From the NCBI GenBank assembly GCA_963556145.1, contig OY744463.1:682001-746000 (forward strand): DNA of 64,000 nucleotides, read 5' to 3'. Shown piece by piece: positions 1-10,946 of this stretch. How positions within the stretch are numbered: position 1 is the stretch's first letter; every line of letters begins with the position of its first letter. The position numbers and the translations under genes are program-made. The DNA comes from Hygrocybe punicea (Eukaryota > Basidiomycota > Agaricomycetes > Agaricales > Hygrophoraceae). Below the pieces are notes generated by a model. The model was not told the DNA's origin, did no database searches, and was given only the letters and a program-made list of their open reading frames with translations.

Positions 1-2765
1 TGAAGGTTTCTGTTTTTGAAACAGAACCCAATACCTTTGGACTCTATCCCTGCTACACTACAAAACCATCAACTGACCCTGAGGATGAAGTAACTCTTGA
101 TGTTTTGTGTGATGCACCAACACTTGCTATTTCACCATCTTCAGACTCTCGGAATACCAGTCCCCTGCGAGGATTTGGCCAGGCCATCAAGAATCAGTTG
201 GAAATGGTACAGACTGATTTCTTTGCTCTGTTCTTTAATGCAACCATCTTTCGGCTCATGAACTAGTTTTACAGTAATTCTACAAAATCTGTGGCAGGAC
301 TCAATAGCTTGGTTCACAATGTTATTCTAGCTGAAGATTTTGATCAGGAACACCTCCACCAGTTCAACGCTTCACGTGAACTTCACCAAATTGACAAGCA
401 TGACAATGCCAAGGCTGAATTCTCGATAGAGGATGGCTGGCAGGAAGGCTCCATCAAAATTCAGCTCCCAAAAGAAAAAACCAAACATCACTAGCTGATG
501 CTGCTGAATTTGAGGTTCCAGGGATTTATTATCGCTGTTTACTTGAAGTAATCAAGGTGGCATACCAGGACTCAGCCACACACAAATACCATTGGATTCC
601 CTTTAAGCTCTTCTGGAAAGCTAATGTCTCTCCTGCATCCACACCATCTGATTGTACCAATGCATCTGAAGATGTCTGTGTCTTCAGTGAGATCTACAAT
701 TCAGATGCAATGATTGAAGAGGATGTCAGGATTCATGCTCAACCACTTCAACCTGGAGATGACCCCAATCTCAAGACCACCATTGCTCCCATACTAGTAT
801 GGTCTGATTCGACCCACCTCGCAAACTTCGGTACTGCATCTCTTTGACCCATATATGTATTCTTTGGTAGTCTTTCCAAATACTTTTGTGGTAAACCAAC
901 ATCATTCACAGCCCATCATTTGGCATATATTCCAAAGGTAGATCATCTTTGTTTGACAGTCTCTTGCTCACCAAGATCTTCCCTGTTGGTTATTAGCTCC
1001 CTGTTACTTTTCAAGATTTTTACCAGGGAATATACAACATTCCAGCAACCACAGATGTGCTCCAATTTTGCAAATGTGAATTAATGCAACAGATATGGCT
1101 TCTCCTTCTGGACAGTGACTTTATGCATGCTTACGAACATGGCATTGTCCTCCTATGTGGTGATGGTGTTCAATGTCAGCTATTTCCACAATTCTTCACA
1201 TATTCAGCAGACTACCCTGAGAAGTAAGTTATGATTCTGTTTCACTTAATGTTATGATTTCAACCCATATTTGACAGGGTTTTGCTTGCTTGCATCAAGT
1301 ACCTTGCACATTGTCCATGCCCTTGCTGCCTTACCCAAAAGAGCCAGATTCCAGGCATGGGGATGACAGTTGATGGTCAACGACATGACAAGATTCGTGA
1401 GGATGACAACTGGCTCCGAAAAACCATTGAAAGGGTCCGTAAATGGGTGTTTGAGAAAGGTGTCAGTCTGGCAAGTGTAAAGATTGAGAAGCTACTTGAC
1501 GTCAAGTCTCTGCTTCCAACACAGGTTTGTCCTAAACACTTATGGATGACATTCACTTGACCTGCGAATGCAGAGTGCTTTCTCAGTCCAACTATTAAAA
1601 TTTGGTTTCAACTATTACTTGATGCTTGTGCCTGACCTAATGCACGAGTTTAAGCTTGCAGTGTGGAGAGCAATCTTGACACATCTACTCAGAATTCTGT
1701 GTGCCGTAGGCGAGGACAGTATCCAAGCTTTTAACAAGCGGTATGTAATTTGACCGCCCTTATGAATTTGTGGCCTAAGTCACATCTAAGGTTTTGCATG
1801 GTTCCCACCTTTGGACGAGACACCATTCGCCGTTTTGGTTCCAATGTGTCTGCAATGAAGAAGCTTGCTGCACACAACTTTGAAGATATTCTGCAGGTAA
1901 CTAGTGTGTTTTTGCATTTGGATTTGTATTGGCTGAACACTGATTTTCCAAGTGCATCATTCCTGTCATCAAAGGGCTATTGCCACCACCACGCAACAAA
2001 ATTGTCCTTGATCTTTTGTTTGAACTTGCAATGTGGCAGGCATATGCAAAACTTCGGATTCACACAGAGACGAACCTTACCCTTTTCAAGGATGCCACCA
2101 AAACTCTTGGTGCAGTTGTGCGCTACTTTCAGAGAACAACATGTGAAGCATTTATTACTGTTGAACTCCCACAAGAAAAAGCTGCACACGGACGACAAGA
2201 AGCCGCACTCACAGCAAAAGGGAAGGGGAAAGGGAAGGGGAAAGGGAAGGGGAAAGTGCCTTACAAGCGCAAGTGCAAGTATCTCAACTTAGCAACATAT
2301 AAATATCACTCTCTCAGTGATTACATCAAGGCCATTCATTGTTATGGTACTACAAATAACTATATGATGCAAATAGTAAGTTTTTTGAGTATATTTGCAT
2401 CTGCTCACACTGAAATGCATTGTTATAGGGTGAGCTGGAGCATCGCTGTGTGAAACAATTCTATGCAAGAACCAATAAAAATTCAAAATTTGCTTTGCAG
2501 ATTGCTAGGCACCAATGATGAGAGGTACTCTTGCGAGCCATGAAAAAATGTGAAGATGAAGCTCACAACATAGTGGAGCAACAAAAGACATGTGTTGTAC
2601 CCCCTGGTGAAGTGGTTCTGAATTTTGCTGATGACGAACTGCTTCCCTTTACATCGCCCAAAGTACATCACCACATCACCAACTCACAATGCTACCCTCA
2701 AGATATTACTAGATGGCTCAGCAAGAATCACAGTGATCCAGCTTTTGCAGTAAGTTATGACATGC

Positions 2766-4181
2766 TAGTGCTACTGAAGTTCAGTTCAGTCCAGTTCAGA
2801 CCCATTTTGGCTGAACTCTGAACTGAACTCCGGGTTCAGTTCAGGATTTTACGTGAACTGAACCTGAACCGCTGTGAACCATTCGGATTTTTTGTTCGGA
2901 GCCTGAACCGAGTTCATGAACGGTTCGGACACTTAATTTTAGTATTATCACGCATTTTACCAAAAAAATCACAATTTATTACTGTAGCTATCTAATCTAT
3001 CGCGGGTTTTTTTCCGCAACCCATACCCGTTGCCACGGGTTTGCGGGGGTTAATCCGCGGGTCCTCAGCTGTGACCAGATGGTGTTGGGCACACCACCAC
3101 CCTCCCGGATACCTCGCGGTTGCAGCGCCGACGTCAATTGACGTCGCGGTGCGCATCCGCGAGGTACATTGGTGGTGGGTTTGCGGGTCCTCAGCCGTGA
3201 CCGGGTGGTGTTGGGCACACCACCATCCTCCCGGTTACCTCACGGTTGCAGCGCCGACATCAATTGATGGGGCGGTGCGCATCCGCGAGGTACGTTGGTG
3301 GTGGGATGCGCAGTGGCCTTCATCACGGTTGCACTCGCACTCGCGGTCGTGGTCGTGGTCGTGTTCATGTTCATGGTCATGGTCGTGCTAGTGGTCATGG
3401 TTGTGGTCGCTGTGGTCATTGTGGTGGTCATTGTTGATGTTGTTGTTGTTGTTGTTGTTGTTGTATTTGGAGGGCCGTGGGTCGTCATTGTCGTAATGGT
3501 GGTGGTGGCCGCTGTTGTCACCCTTGTCCTCGCCGCCTGTCGTCCTCATCGGGTGTGTGGTGTTTGTGTTGTTGGTACTGCTCTCATTGTTATTTGTTTA
3601 ATTAGTAGCTAAGAAAAAAAACAAAAAAAAAACATACCTACTGCAACGGGGGGTGGGTGCACCACCCTCCCACTGCCCTTCTCCCCATGTCCCATCGTTG
3701 TCCGTCGTTGTTGCCGTTGTCCATTGTCGTTGTTGCTGTTGTCCGTTGTCATTGTTGCCGTTGTTGTTGTTGTTGTCGCCGTTGCTGTTGGTGGTTGAGA
3801 GCAAACAGTGTCATTGACTTAAAACAAATGTAAAAAACTTACTGGTTTACCTCAAATGCTTGCGTTCGAGGGTCACTCTTGTGGTGATTTGTCGGGGTGT
3901 TGTCATGGCTGAGACTAAACTTTGGTGACTAAAAACGGAAATTTGCCGAAATCAGCATGTGAGTACAACTTTTGTGTGAGCAAAATATACATGCCTGTGG
4001 ACATCGGTTCAGCAGTTCTGAACCACTCGTGAACCATTTAGACAACCTGGGGGTTGCCTGAACCCCGAACTGGACCCAGGGTTCAGTTCAGCCCAAGGTG
4101 CTGGACTGAACCGAACTTCCGGTTCGGTTCGGAGTTCGAACCGGGTTCGGTTCGGTTCTGAACCAAACTTTGGCAGCACTA
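2766..4181. mobile_element. hAT-like non-autonomous TIR element in Plavaka-1
   Basis: The element starts TAGTGCTACTGAAGTTCAG and ends with the imperfect inverse, CAAACTTTGGCAGCACTA. It is flanked by a perfect 8-bp duplication TGACATGC at 2758-2765 and 4182-4189. An 8-bp duplication and TAGNG termini are hallmarks of the hAT superfamily. Both ends are packed with alternating GAACT/GAACC and GTTCA/GGTTC words, giving subterminal foldback potential. Inside are a 127-bp direct duplication (3056-3310), GTT-type trinucleotide tracts (3340-3480 and 3700-3790) and no transposase. Its insertion interrupts the transposase frame of Plavaka-1. Confidence 0.9.
3056..3310. repeat. Two-copy 127-bp direct repeat inside the hAT-like element
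   Basis: The block starting GCGGGTCCTCAG at 3056 recurs at 3183 with few changes, including the GTGACC, GGTGTTGGGCACACCACCA and GCATCCGCGAGGTAC words. A related word set (CAGCGCC, ATCAATTGAT, GCGAGG) reappears near 57435-57470 in another hAT-like element, so this module belongs to the family. Confidence 0.75.
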
Positions 4182-5048
4182 TGACATGCGCCGGGCACAA
4201 GATTCCATCAATCCCTGTACCCATGCTGATGTTATGGTGCTTGCCCATGAAAATGACGATGATGAAGATGATCAACATCCTTATTGGTATGCTCAGGTTA
4301 TTGGTGTCTTCCATGCCAATGTCAGGCATGCTGGCCCGAATGCAAGGTCAACAGAGTCTCAGCACATAGAATTTTTGTGGGTCCGATGGTTTGGTCATGA
4401 TATGAGCTCACCAGGTGGATTCAAGACATGATGTTTACACTGCACCTGCTTTCTCAATTCTGATGATGCATTTGGCTTCCTTGATCCAAAGGAAGTTGTC
4501 CAAGTAATTCATCTTATTCTGGCATTTGCACATGAGCAGGGCTCACTCCTCTTGGGGCCATCTATTTCCCGTCATGCAAGTGAAAACAATGAAGACTGGG
4601 TCTACTATTATGTGGCTATGTACATATATTTTATTATCATGATATTCGTTGTGATTTTGATTGATTTCCTACTAGGTTTGTTGACTGTGACATGTTCATG
4701 AGATTCTGGGGTGGAGGGGTAGGGCAAAGGGGGGCCGAATTTGTCAAACAACAGTTGCCAAATCATGAACCAGCAGCCCAGGTTCATAACGGCGATGACA
4801 TTGATGCTGGTGGTGGCTCAGTGTCAGGGGACGTGGGACAAGGTGGCGGTGGGCAAGTGATTGAGGAATACAATGAAGATGAAGAGGCTGACTATGGCTA
4901 TCGAGATGTCGAGGAGGAAAACGATGGTTCTGAAGTAGACCCAGATGACATGGGCAATGTTCTAGATGTTGGAGATTTGGGACCAGAGGATGGAGAGGAT
5001 TTTGATGTGGAGGACCTGTATGGTGATGAGGGGTATGCACCGCTGTGA

Positions 5049-6250
5049 TCTTGTTGCGTTCACAGTGTCCATTCACTTCATAAATCAGAAATCTTACATA
5101 CAGTATGCAATCTTCTATCATAAATGGCTCATGTTCCAAGTCATTGTCAGTACATCCAACCTCACCCCATCCAGCTTTCATCTTGGCAGTGATTATAACA
5201 GATCCTACTCTGGTGCCACATTGTATGCCTACCACCCGTCTACCCAATCCTTGCCTGCCCATACCAGCGTGCTGAGTGTTTAGATGGGTCACCTGACCTT
5301 GCAATGATTCTGCACTTTTGCTGATGGGCCAGGGCCAGGGCCAGCACAATCAGCTGAGGGCTGGCCTGGCCTGGCCCATGGACAGTCTAATTTAAGCAGA
5401 GTCAATTAGAACTGATTCATTGAATGTATTTTACTTAGCTACCACTATATAAGGCAAGGGGTGCGTGGGAAGTGAGGTGCGCCCAAAACGACAGGCCGGG
5501 GTCCTTCAAGTCGTGAGTGTCTGTTAGCCTCAAATTGCTCGGGCTAACGGTCATCGCACTTTTGACGGTGCTGTCACGGTGTCGCCATCATGATGGCCTG
5601 TTGTCAAGGTGATATACTCACTTTCGCTGCTGCGTGTTGCTTCAAGTCAAGTCACCGCCGTCTGTTGTCAAGGTAGTCAAGGTGATGATGTCGCCGCGGT
5701 CGGCAGTGAGTTGTAAAATTCTTCTCTGTAAAGATAATGACATTACCACAATCTCAGACTCTGGGCTTACTCGCCGGCTTGTTCAAGTTGGCTAGGTATC
5801 GAGGACTTTTTTGCTTTCCACGGACTCGGGAAAAAACCTGCAGTGACCATGTTTGGCCCCCCGGAGACTTCGATGGCCCATCACGTCAAGTTTCGGGATA
5901 TTCGATGGCGTCGTTCAACTCGGATTGTATCACCCTCCCATATTTAGTCACAATCGGAGCCAGTTCGCTGTCATCTTCCCGGCCCGCTGCTCTTTCAAGT
6001 TGATATTCTGGCTGTCTAACCTATATCAGACACGGATTAAATAATGGCTATATTTCTCATTGCTCACTCCTCGGCGCATCAACCGTGGCACAGTGACAGT
6101 TTCAACAACCGATCAAATTTCAAATTATCAATTATCAACAATGTTTGACCTCTGTGCGTGTATACGGACTCTATAACGAAAATATACTATTCTGGGGTCT
6201 TTTTTAGCGCCAACAAGCTGTGTCAGCTTCAGAGCCTCCCTCATCGCCCC
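5049..6250. other. Non-coding interval between Plavaka-1 and the secreted-protein cluster
   Basis: I see no supported gene here. The stretch at 5325-5385 contains inverted copies of a GGCCAGG word. A TATA-like TATATAAG lies at 5445-5455 with no convincing reading frame after it. The right terminus of the Plavaka element should be in this interval, but I could not identify it. Confidence 0.5.
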
Positions 6251-6382
6251 GCCATCAAACTTACACAAAGATGTCTCGCGGTCAATACTTAAGAAGGGGT
6301 ACTCGACTGTTCATCAAATTCGATTGTGTATCAAATACCAACCCAATTACCTTAATTTCTCCCTGCTGACGGCTGGCCCGTC
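6251..6382 (+). promoter_or_regulatory. Conserved 5' leader of secreted-protein gene A
   Basis: About 130 bases upstream of the ATG are nearly the same as 8012-8147 upstream of gene B. Shared words include CATCAAACT, ACACAAA, AAGAAGGGGTACTCGACTG, ACCAACCCAATTA and, just before the start codon, CTGACGGCTGGCCCGTC. Gene C keeps only the last word. This is probably core promoter plus 5' UTR, which suggests co-regulation; the transcription start is not visible. Confidence 0.6.
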
Positions 6383-7522
6383 ATGCTCATCGTCTCGCGA
6401 GCTGGCTTTCTCGCTCTTCTTCTCTTCTACATTCATTCCTCCACCCTCCTTTATGTATTTGCTGCACCAGTCTCCGTTACCCAGGGCAACTCTGTCCTCC
6501 TCTCTGGTGACAGTGGCAGCACACGGTCACCCCATCTTAACGAACACTCGCATAACGTCGTCCCGAGTACCTACCGCACCCTCAAATCCAAACACACCGT
6601 TGTATGTTTCACCCTTCGAGATCACTAGGATTCCTCAGCAAACACTTTACAGACTTCAGATCCTCAGATTCAAACTCTTGTCCGGCGGAAGAGCGTCGGT
6701 GCCAAGATTAAAGATGGATTCAAGGCAAGCACCCAATTATCAAATATCGCCTCTACGGTGAAGCTAAATTTGACTCGTACCCAGAAAGTCGGCCAGGCGA
6801 TCAAGAAAGGTCGGCGCATATTTCAATATCTGGTTTCCCAACGCATTCCTTCGTATTTTGACTCGAATAAATATTTCTCGCAGTTGCCACGAAAGTGGGG
6901 AATGGTGTAAAGACGGGTATGTACATTCCTCACCTTTCCCATCTTCAAGTTGACCTGAATATACATCTCGTAGCTGCCAAGGCGGTTGGAAATGGTGTAA
7001 AGACGGGTACGTACCTCTCGCACACTTCACATCCTCCGCCGTCACGTTTCTTATACATACTCATCGTATCCCCTCCCCGAATCCCATCACAGCGGCCAAA
7101 AAGGTTGGCAACTTTGTGAAAACAACTGGAGCCAAAGTGGCCAAGTTCGGTCTCCAGGTCGCATCGACAGCACAGTCCGTCGCGTCCAGAGTAGCCAAAT
7201 TTATTCCTGGAATCGGGAAACCCATCAGTGCGGCACTCAAAGCCGAGAGCAAGGTGACCAGTATCGCGTCAAACGCCATCCACGCGAACCTCGGAAAGAA
7301 ACTTCAAAAGGGCATGTCTGTGATGAACAAGATTCAGCATCCAGTCAGTGAGTATCGGCATGTCCATTATGATCCCTTTCTTTCATTCTTTGGTTCGTTG
7401 TCGGGATGGATATCTTTGACCGTTTTTTTCCAACTTGTGCAGGTGGTGCGGCGGGTGCGGTTCTGGACAATCTCAAGCGTGATGTCGAACGGGCCATGGT
7501 TTTTCAGAGGGAGCTCTTTTGA
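6383..7522 (+). CDS. Small secreted micro-exon repeat protein A (unrecognised family)
   Basis: I do not recognise this family. The model is join(6383..6601, 6653..6724, 6785..6809, 6884..6916, 6974..7006, 7093..7347, 7443..7522), 717 nt including the stop, 238 residues. Exon 1 encodes a signal peptide (MLIVSR, then a long hydrophobic stretch ending FAAP) and a polar, variable pro-region. Exon 2 has a VRRKS site that could be cut by a Kex2-type protease, then the lysine-rich KIKDGFK. Exons 3-5 carry cationic 11-residue units of the form xAxKVGNGVKT. Exon 6 (255 nt) encodes the shared C-terminal domain with KFIPGIGKPI. Exon 7 adds a tail ending RELF. Intron 2 begins GC instead of GT and is conserved in genes B and C. 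The start is chosen by the signal peptide and the conserved leader. A cationic, amphipathic, membrane-active secreted peptide is plausible but is inference only. Confidence 0.75.
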
Positions 7523-8011
7523 ACGCGAATGTGGTCTGTAGTTAAATACAGTGCAGTATTCATCGATACTTGAGGCAGCAAGAGACTCAAATGCGATTCT
7601 TGCGTGTGTTAGTGAATTTCATAAGGCCACGTGATATGCCGAAATGAGTCCGCCGGGTCCTGTCCGATCTCCATAACTCACGTGATCCAACTATTTTTGA
7701 CGATTGAAACGCTGGTCTCCACGTTTTCCTGATGCCGACACCGGAGGCTTGTGTTTCGACGTCGGGCTCCAAGTCCACCATCTCTTAGAGTCTCGGACTT
7801 AATGGCTACTATTTTTCGTTACGGTCTTGCATCAACCCCACTCACCAGCTTGCAGCCGATCAAGCCTACCACGTATCCGGGTCCTGCGAGCAAAGTAGTG
7901 CATGTACGTCACGGCCCGCGGCGGTACTCTATATCATCCGAACCATAGCGATGTACGACTGCGCGCAATGATAAAGCAGTGTCGTCAACAGAGCCTCGCT
8001 CTTCGCTAAAC
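7523..8011. other. Intergenic region between genes A and B
   Basis: No gene is supported. It holds the 3' flank of gene A and the upstream flank of gene B. The only clear conserved sequence is the leader starting at 8012. Confidence 0.5.
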
Positions 8012-8147
8012 TACCATCAAACTTTACACAAATGTCTATCGCGGTGGTCAATAAGAAGGGGTACTCGACTGTGTATCACATTCAGTTGTGTATCAAAAAA
8101 TACCAACCCAATTATCTTAATTTCTCCCTGCTGACGGCTGGCCCGTC
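8012..8147 (+). promoter_or_regulatory. Conserved 5' leader of secreted-protein gene B
   Basis: This matches the leader of gene A almost word for word (CATCAAACTT, AAGAAGGGGTACTCGACTG, ACCAACCCAATTA) and ends in the same 17 bases before ATG. It is evidence for tandem duplication of promoter plus gene. Confidence 0.6.
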
Positions 8148-10093
8148 ATGCTCATCGTCTCGCGAGCTGGTTTTCTCGCCCTTGCCCTCTTTTACATTCA
8201 TTCCTTCACCCTTGTCGTTCATGTATTTGCTGCACCAGTCTCCGTCACCCAGGGCAACTCTGTCACCATGACCGACGGAGGCAGCGCACGCTCACTCCGT
8301 CTGAATGAACACTCGCACTCACGGTATCCCGTCGTCCCAAGCACCCATCGCACCCTCCAATCCCAAAATACCCTTGTATGTTTCGCCCCCTGGGATCACT
8401 ATGAATACTCAGCAAACACTATACAGACTTCAGATCCTCAACTCCAAATGCTTGTCCGGCGTAAGAGCATCTTCACCAAGATTAAGGAGGGATTCCAGGC
8501 AAGCGCCCAGTTATCTCAAACATGTAGCCCTTGTAGTGAAGCTAAGCTTGACTCATACCCAGAAAGCTGGCAACGCAATCAAGAAAGGTCAGCTACTCTC
8601 GTTTTCAACACTCTAAATAGTCTTCTTTGCCCTTACCGTGGTATTCCAGGCTTCCAAAAGATTGGGAACGGTATAAAGACTGGTATATATGTCCCTTACA
8701 GATCGCCTTGCTTTAGTTGATCTGTACATATTCCTCGCAGCCGCCAAAGCAGTTGGGAATGGTATAAAGAAGGGTATGTACTTTCCTTACACAGCATGTT
8801 GTCCAGCCGACCTGAACATATTGCTCACAGCTGCCCAGGCGGTTGGGAATGGTATGTTCACGGCGTCCCTCTGTTTTGTGCATTGAATCCGAAAATATTT
8901 CCCACAGTTGCCAAGAAGGTTGGGAATGGCATAAAGACTGGTGTGTATTTTCCCCACCCGTCACCCCTTGTGCATTGGATCCAGATATATTTTTCACAGC
9001 TGCCACGAAGGTTGGAAATGGCATAAAGACAGGTATATATCTGACTCCCACATTCCCCCCTTATGCATTGAACCCGAGTGTATTCTTGACAGCTGCGAAG
9101 GCGGTGGGAAATGGCATAAAGAAGGGTATGTACCTTCCCCTCCCTGTCCCCTGGTGCATTTGACACAAATATATTTCTCACAGTTGCCCAGAAGGTCGGA
9201 AATGGCATAAAGACGGGTATATACCTTTCTCACCTTATGCATTGAACCTGAATTTATTCTTGACAGCTGCCAAGAAGGTTGGAAATGGCATAAAGCATGG
9301 TTTGTACATTCCCCTCGCTTTTCTCCGGTGTATTTGACCCAAATATAATTTTTACAGTTGCCCAGAAGATCGGAAATGGCATAAAGACGGGTATATACCT
9401 TCCCACCGTTTTCCCCTCTTGCATTGAACACGACTGTATCCCTGACAGCTGCCAAGGCGGTTGGTAAAGGCATAAAGACCGGTATGTACATGTACATCCC
9501 TTTGGCTTTAGGCTCAAACCCATCTTTCCCACAGCTGCCCAGAAGGTCGGGAATGGAATCAAGACTGGTGCGTTCTCTGTTTCTTCATCCTAAACATATC
9601 TACCTCCTCACCTCCAACCCAATAGCGGCTAAAAAGGTTGGCCAGTTCGTGAAAACCACCGGGGCCAAAATCGCCAAGTTCGGTCTCAAAGTCATCGCGA
9701 CCGCACAGTCCGTCGTCTCTAAAGTAGCCAAATTCATTCCGGGAATTGGGAAACCCATCAGTGCGGCGCTCAAAGCTGAGAGCAAGCTGATCGATACCGC
9801 ATCAAATGCGATTCACGTCGACCTCGGACGTAAGCTTGACAAGGGCTTGTCGGTGTTGAACAAGATTCAGCATCCAGTCAGTGAGTATTATATACAAGGC
9901 ATATACATTATGAACCCCCCCCCTCCCCCCCCCGCCTCCCCATTGTGTTTTTCTTGTTTGGTTTTCTATCGGGATGGAACATTGTTGACCTTTGGTTTTT
10001 GCAACGTGTACAGGTGGTGCGGCGGGCGCGGTGTTGGACAATCTCAAGCGTGATGTTGAGCGGACGATTGTTTTTAAGCGGGAGCTCTTTTGA
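8148..10093 (+). CDS. Secreted micro-exon repeat protein B, expanded repeat array
   Basis: This is a paralogue of genes A and C with 16 exons: join(8148..8375, 8427..8498, 8563..8587, 8650..8682, 8741..8773, 8831..8851, 8908..8940, 9000..9032, 9093..9125, 9184..9216, 9267..9299, 9358..9390, 9449..9481, 9535..9567, 9626..9880, 10014..10093). That is 1011 nt and 336 residues. A signal peptide and pro-region are followed by VRRKS, KIKEGFQ and then eleven micro-exons. Ten are exactly 33 nt and one (8831) is 21 nt. All begin and end in phase 1, so each adds whole codons. Units read like AAKAVGNGIKK or VAQKVGNGIKT, giving a long cationic, Gly/Ala/Lys-rich, 11-periodic chain. Exon 15 is the same 255 nt long as in A and C and carries KFIPGIGKPI; the tail ends KRELF. 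The 8499 intron is GC-AG. Splice sites were chosen by paralogue alignment. Function is unknown. Confidence 0.78.
8650..9625 (+). repeat. Tandem array of about 90-bp exon-plus-intron units
   Basis: Starts of successive micro-exons are 91, 90, 77, 92, 93, 91, 83, 91, 91, 86 and 91 bp apart. The repeat is genomic: introns are repeated along with exons. A two-unit pattern is visible. Introns after exons 8, 10 and 12 share GTATAT and TTGCATTGAA or TATGCATTGAA words. Introns after exons 9 and 11 share TGACA(C/C)AAATAT-like ends. This suggests growth by unequal exchange of roughly 180-bp dimers. Confidence 0.85.
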
Positions 10094-10946
10094 ACGTGAT
10101 GTATGGTTTGTACAACTGTACAGTATTCATCACTCCTTGAGGGCAGCAATTTACATGTCGTATTCGGGGTCAAATTCTTCGTTTCTTGTGATATGTTATC
10201 AGTTGGCATTATCACGGGAGACGAGGAATAATGTTATCAAAAAGCAGTGTTCATCCATAAAATAATACATACAGAAAATCAAATTTCCTGCTCTTTATTG
10301 TTTTCGTTATTATGCACATGTTTTCAGAAAAAAGAAAGCTACACAATATTTAGGATTTCTGCACTGGTGCATATTGAGAAAGGAGACGATGACCGGTGAC
10401 CAGAGAAATCTGAGCGCTTGAGCTTTGGCAGTGGTGGTGAACGTCACAAACTCGGTCAACTCGGTCCGAGTGACTCACCTCCGACGATGGCCAGGTTGGT
10501 AACCGACCCCTCTTTACTGTGAGGTCAAACTATCGAGGCTCTGACCTCTCATATAAGAGGGAGCGGTCACCGATCTAAGATTCTGGCCCCAGCGACACTG
10601 TGCCTTTTCAGATTGGTCAAAATTGAACACGTCGAGCGGTCACAGCGCAAGGTCAAGAGCAAAACATGTTCTCGATCCATACGTGTTTTTGTACCGAAGA
10701 AGATTTCCAGGACGGAGAGGGACTCGTTTGGGCATGGCGAGGCCCAGGACCACAACAGTTCGTTGAAGGCGTCAGTCCTGATATATCAAATTTGAAATGA
10801 TATTCACAGCGCGTAGCAGTTGACACCGATATTCATCACTCCAATATTTCCAACTCGGATGTTTGGCGACGTGGTTATAAGTGGGGCGTCTCAACCGAGA
10901 TCAACCCCCCAACTTTGTCTCCCCCTCCGCTGACGGCTGGCCCGTC
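10094..10946. other. Intergenic region between genes B and C
   Basis: No gene is supported. It holds a decayed foldback MITE (10492-10577) and a TATA-like TTATAAG near 10874 that may serve gene C. Gene C lacks most of the leader shared by A and B. Confidence 0.5.
10492..10577. mobile_element. Foldback MITE, old copy of the 89-bp family at 21324
   Basis: The arms GGTAACCGACC and GGTCACCGATCTA, with the inner GAGGTC words, form an imperfect palindrome. It is the same size and design as the element at 21324-21412 (TAGACC...GGTAACCG / CGGTCACC...GTCTA). No target duplication survives. Confidence 0.6.

Larger units (their letters stand above)
1..5048 (+). pseudogene. Plavaka-type DNA transposase, C-terminal part, decayed (Plavaka-1)
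   Basis: This is the middle and C-terminal part of a Plavaka-type transposase (CACTA-like cut-and-paste family of Agaricomycetes). The N-terminus lies outside the window. Pieces in order are the KYHWIPFKLFWKA block at 557-690, VWSDSTHLANFGTA near 800-845, CPCPCC at 1300-1330, the DLMHEFKL block near 1640, FGRDTIRRFGSN near 1810, and a lysine-glycine repeat near 2215-2255. The C-terminal blocks DSINPCTHADVMV (4200-4240) and FLWVRWFG (about 4370), and an acidic tail at 4870-5048, follow. Frames shift several times and stops occur (for example after 845), so it is not functional. The reading frame crosses exactly from 2757 to 4190 if the inserted hAT-like element and one target copy are ignored. 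The same blocks recur in the element at 61207-64000, so both belong to one subfamily. The family call is strong; exon limits are only approximate. Confidence 0.8.

Noticed and set aside
8650..9625. CRISPR-like array
   Set aside because: The regular 33-nt/57-nt pattern is an exon-intron array with GT-AG borders and coding phase, in a eukaryotic genome.
8148..10093. Kex2-processed repeat (KEP) pheromone-like precursor
   Set aside because: The repeats are not separated by KR or RR sites; only one dibasic RR site precedes the array.
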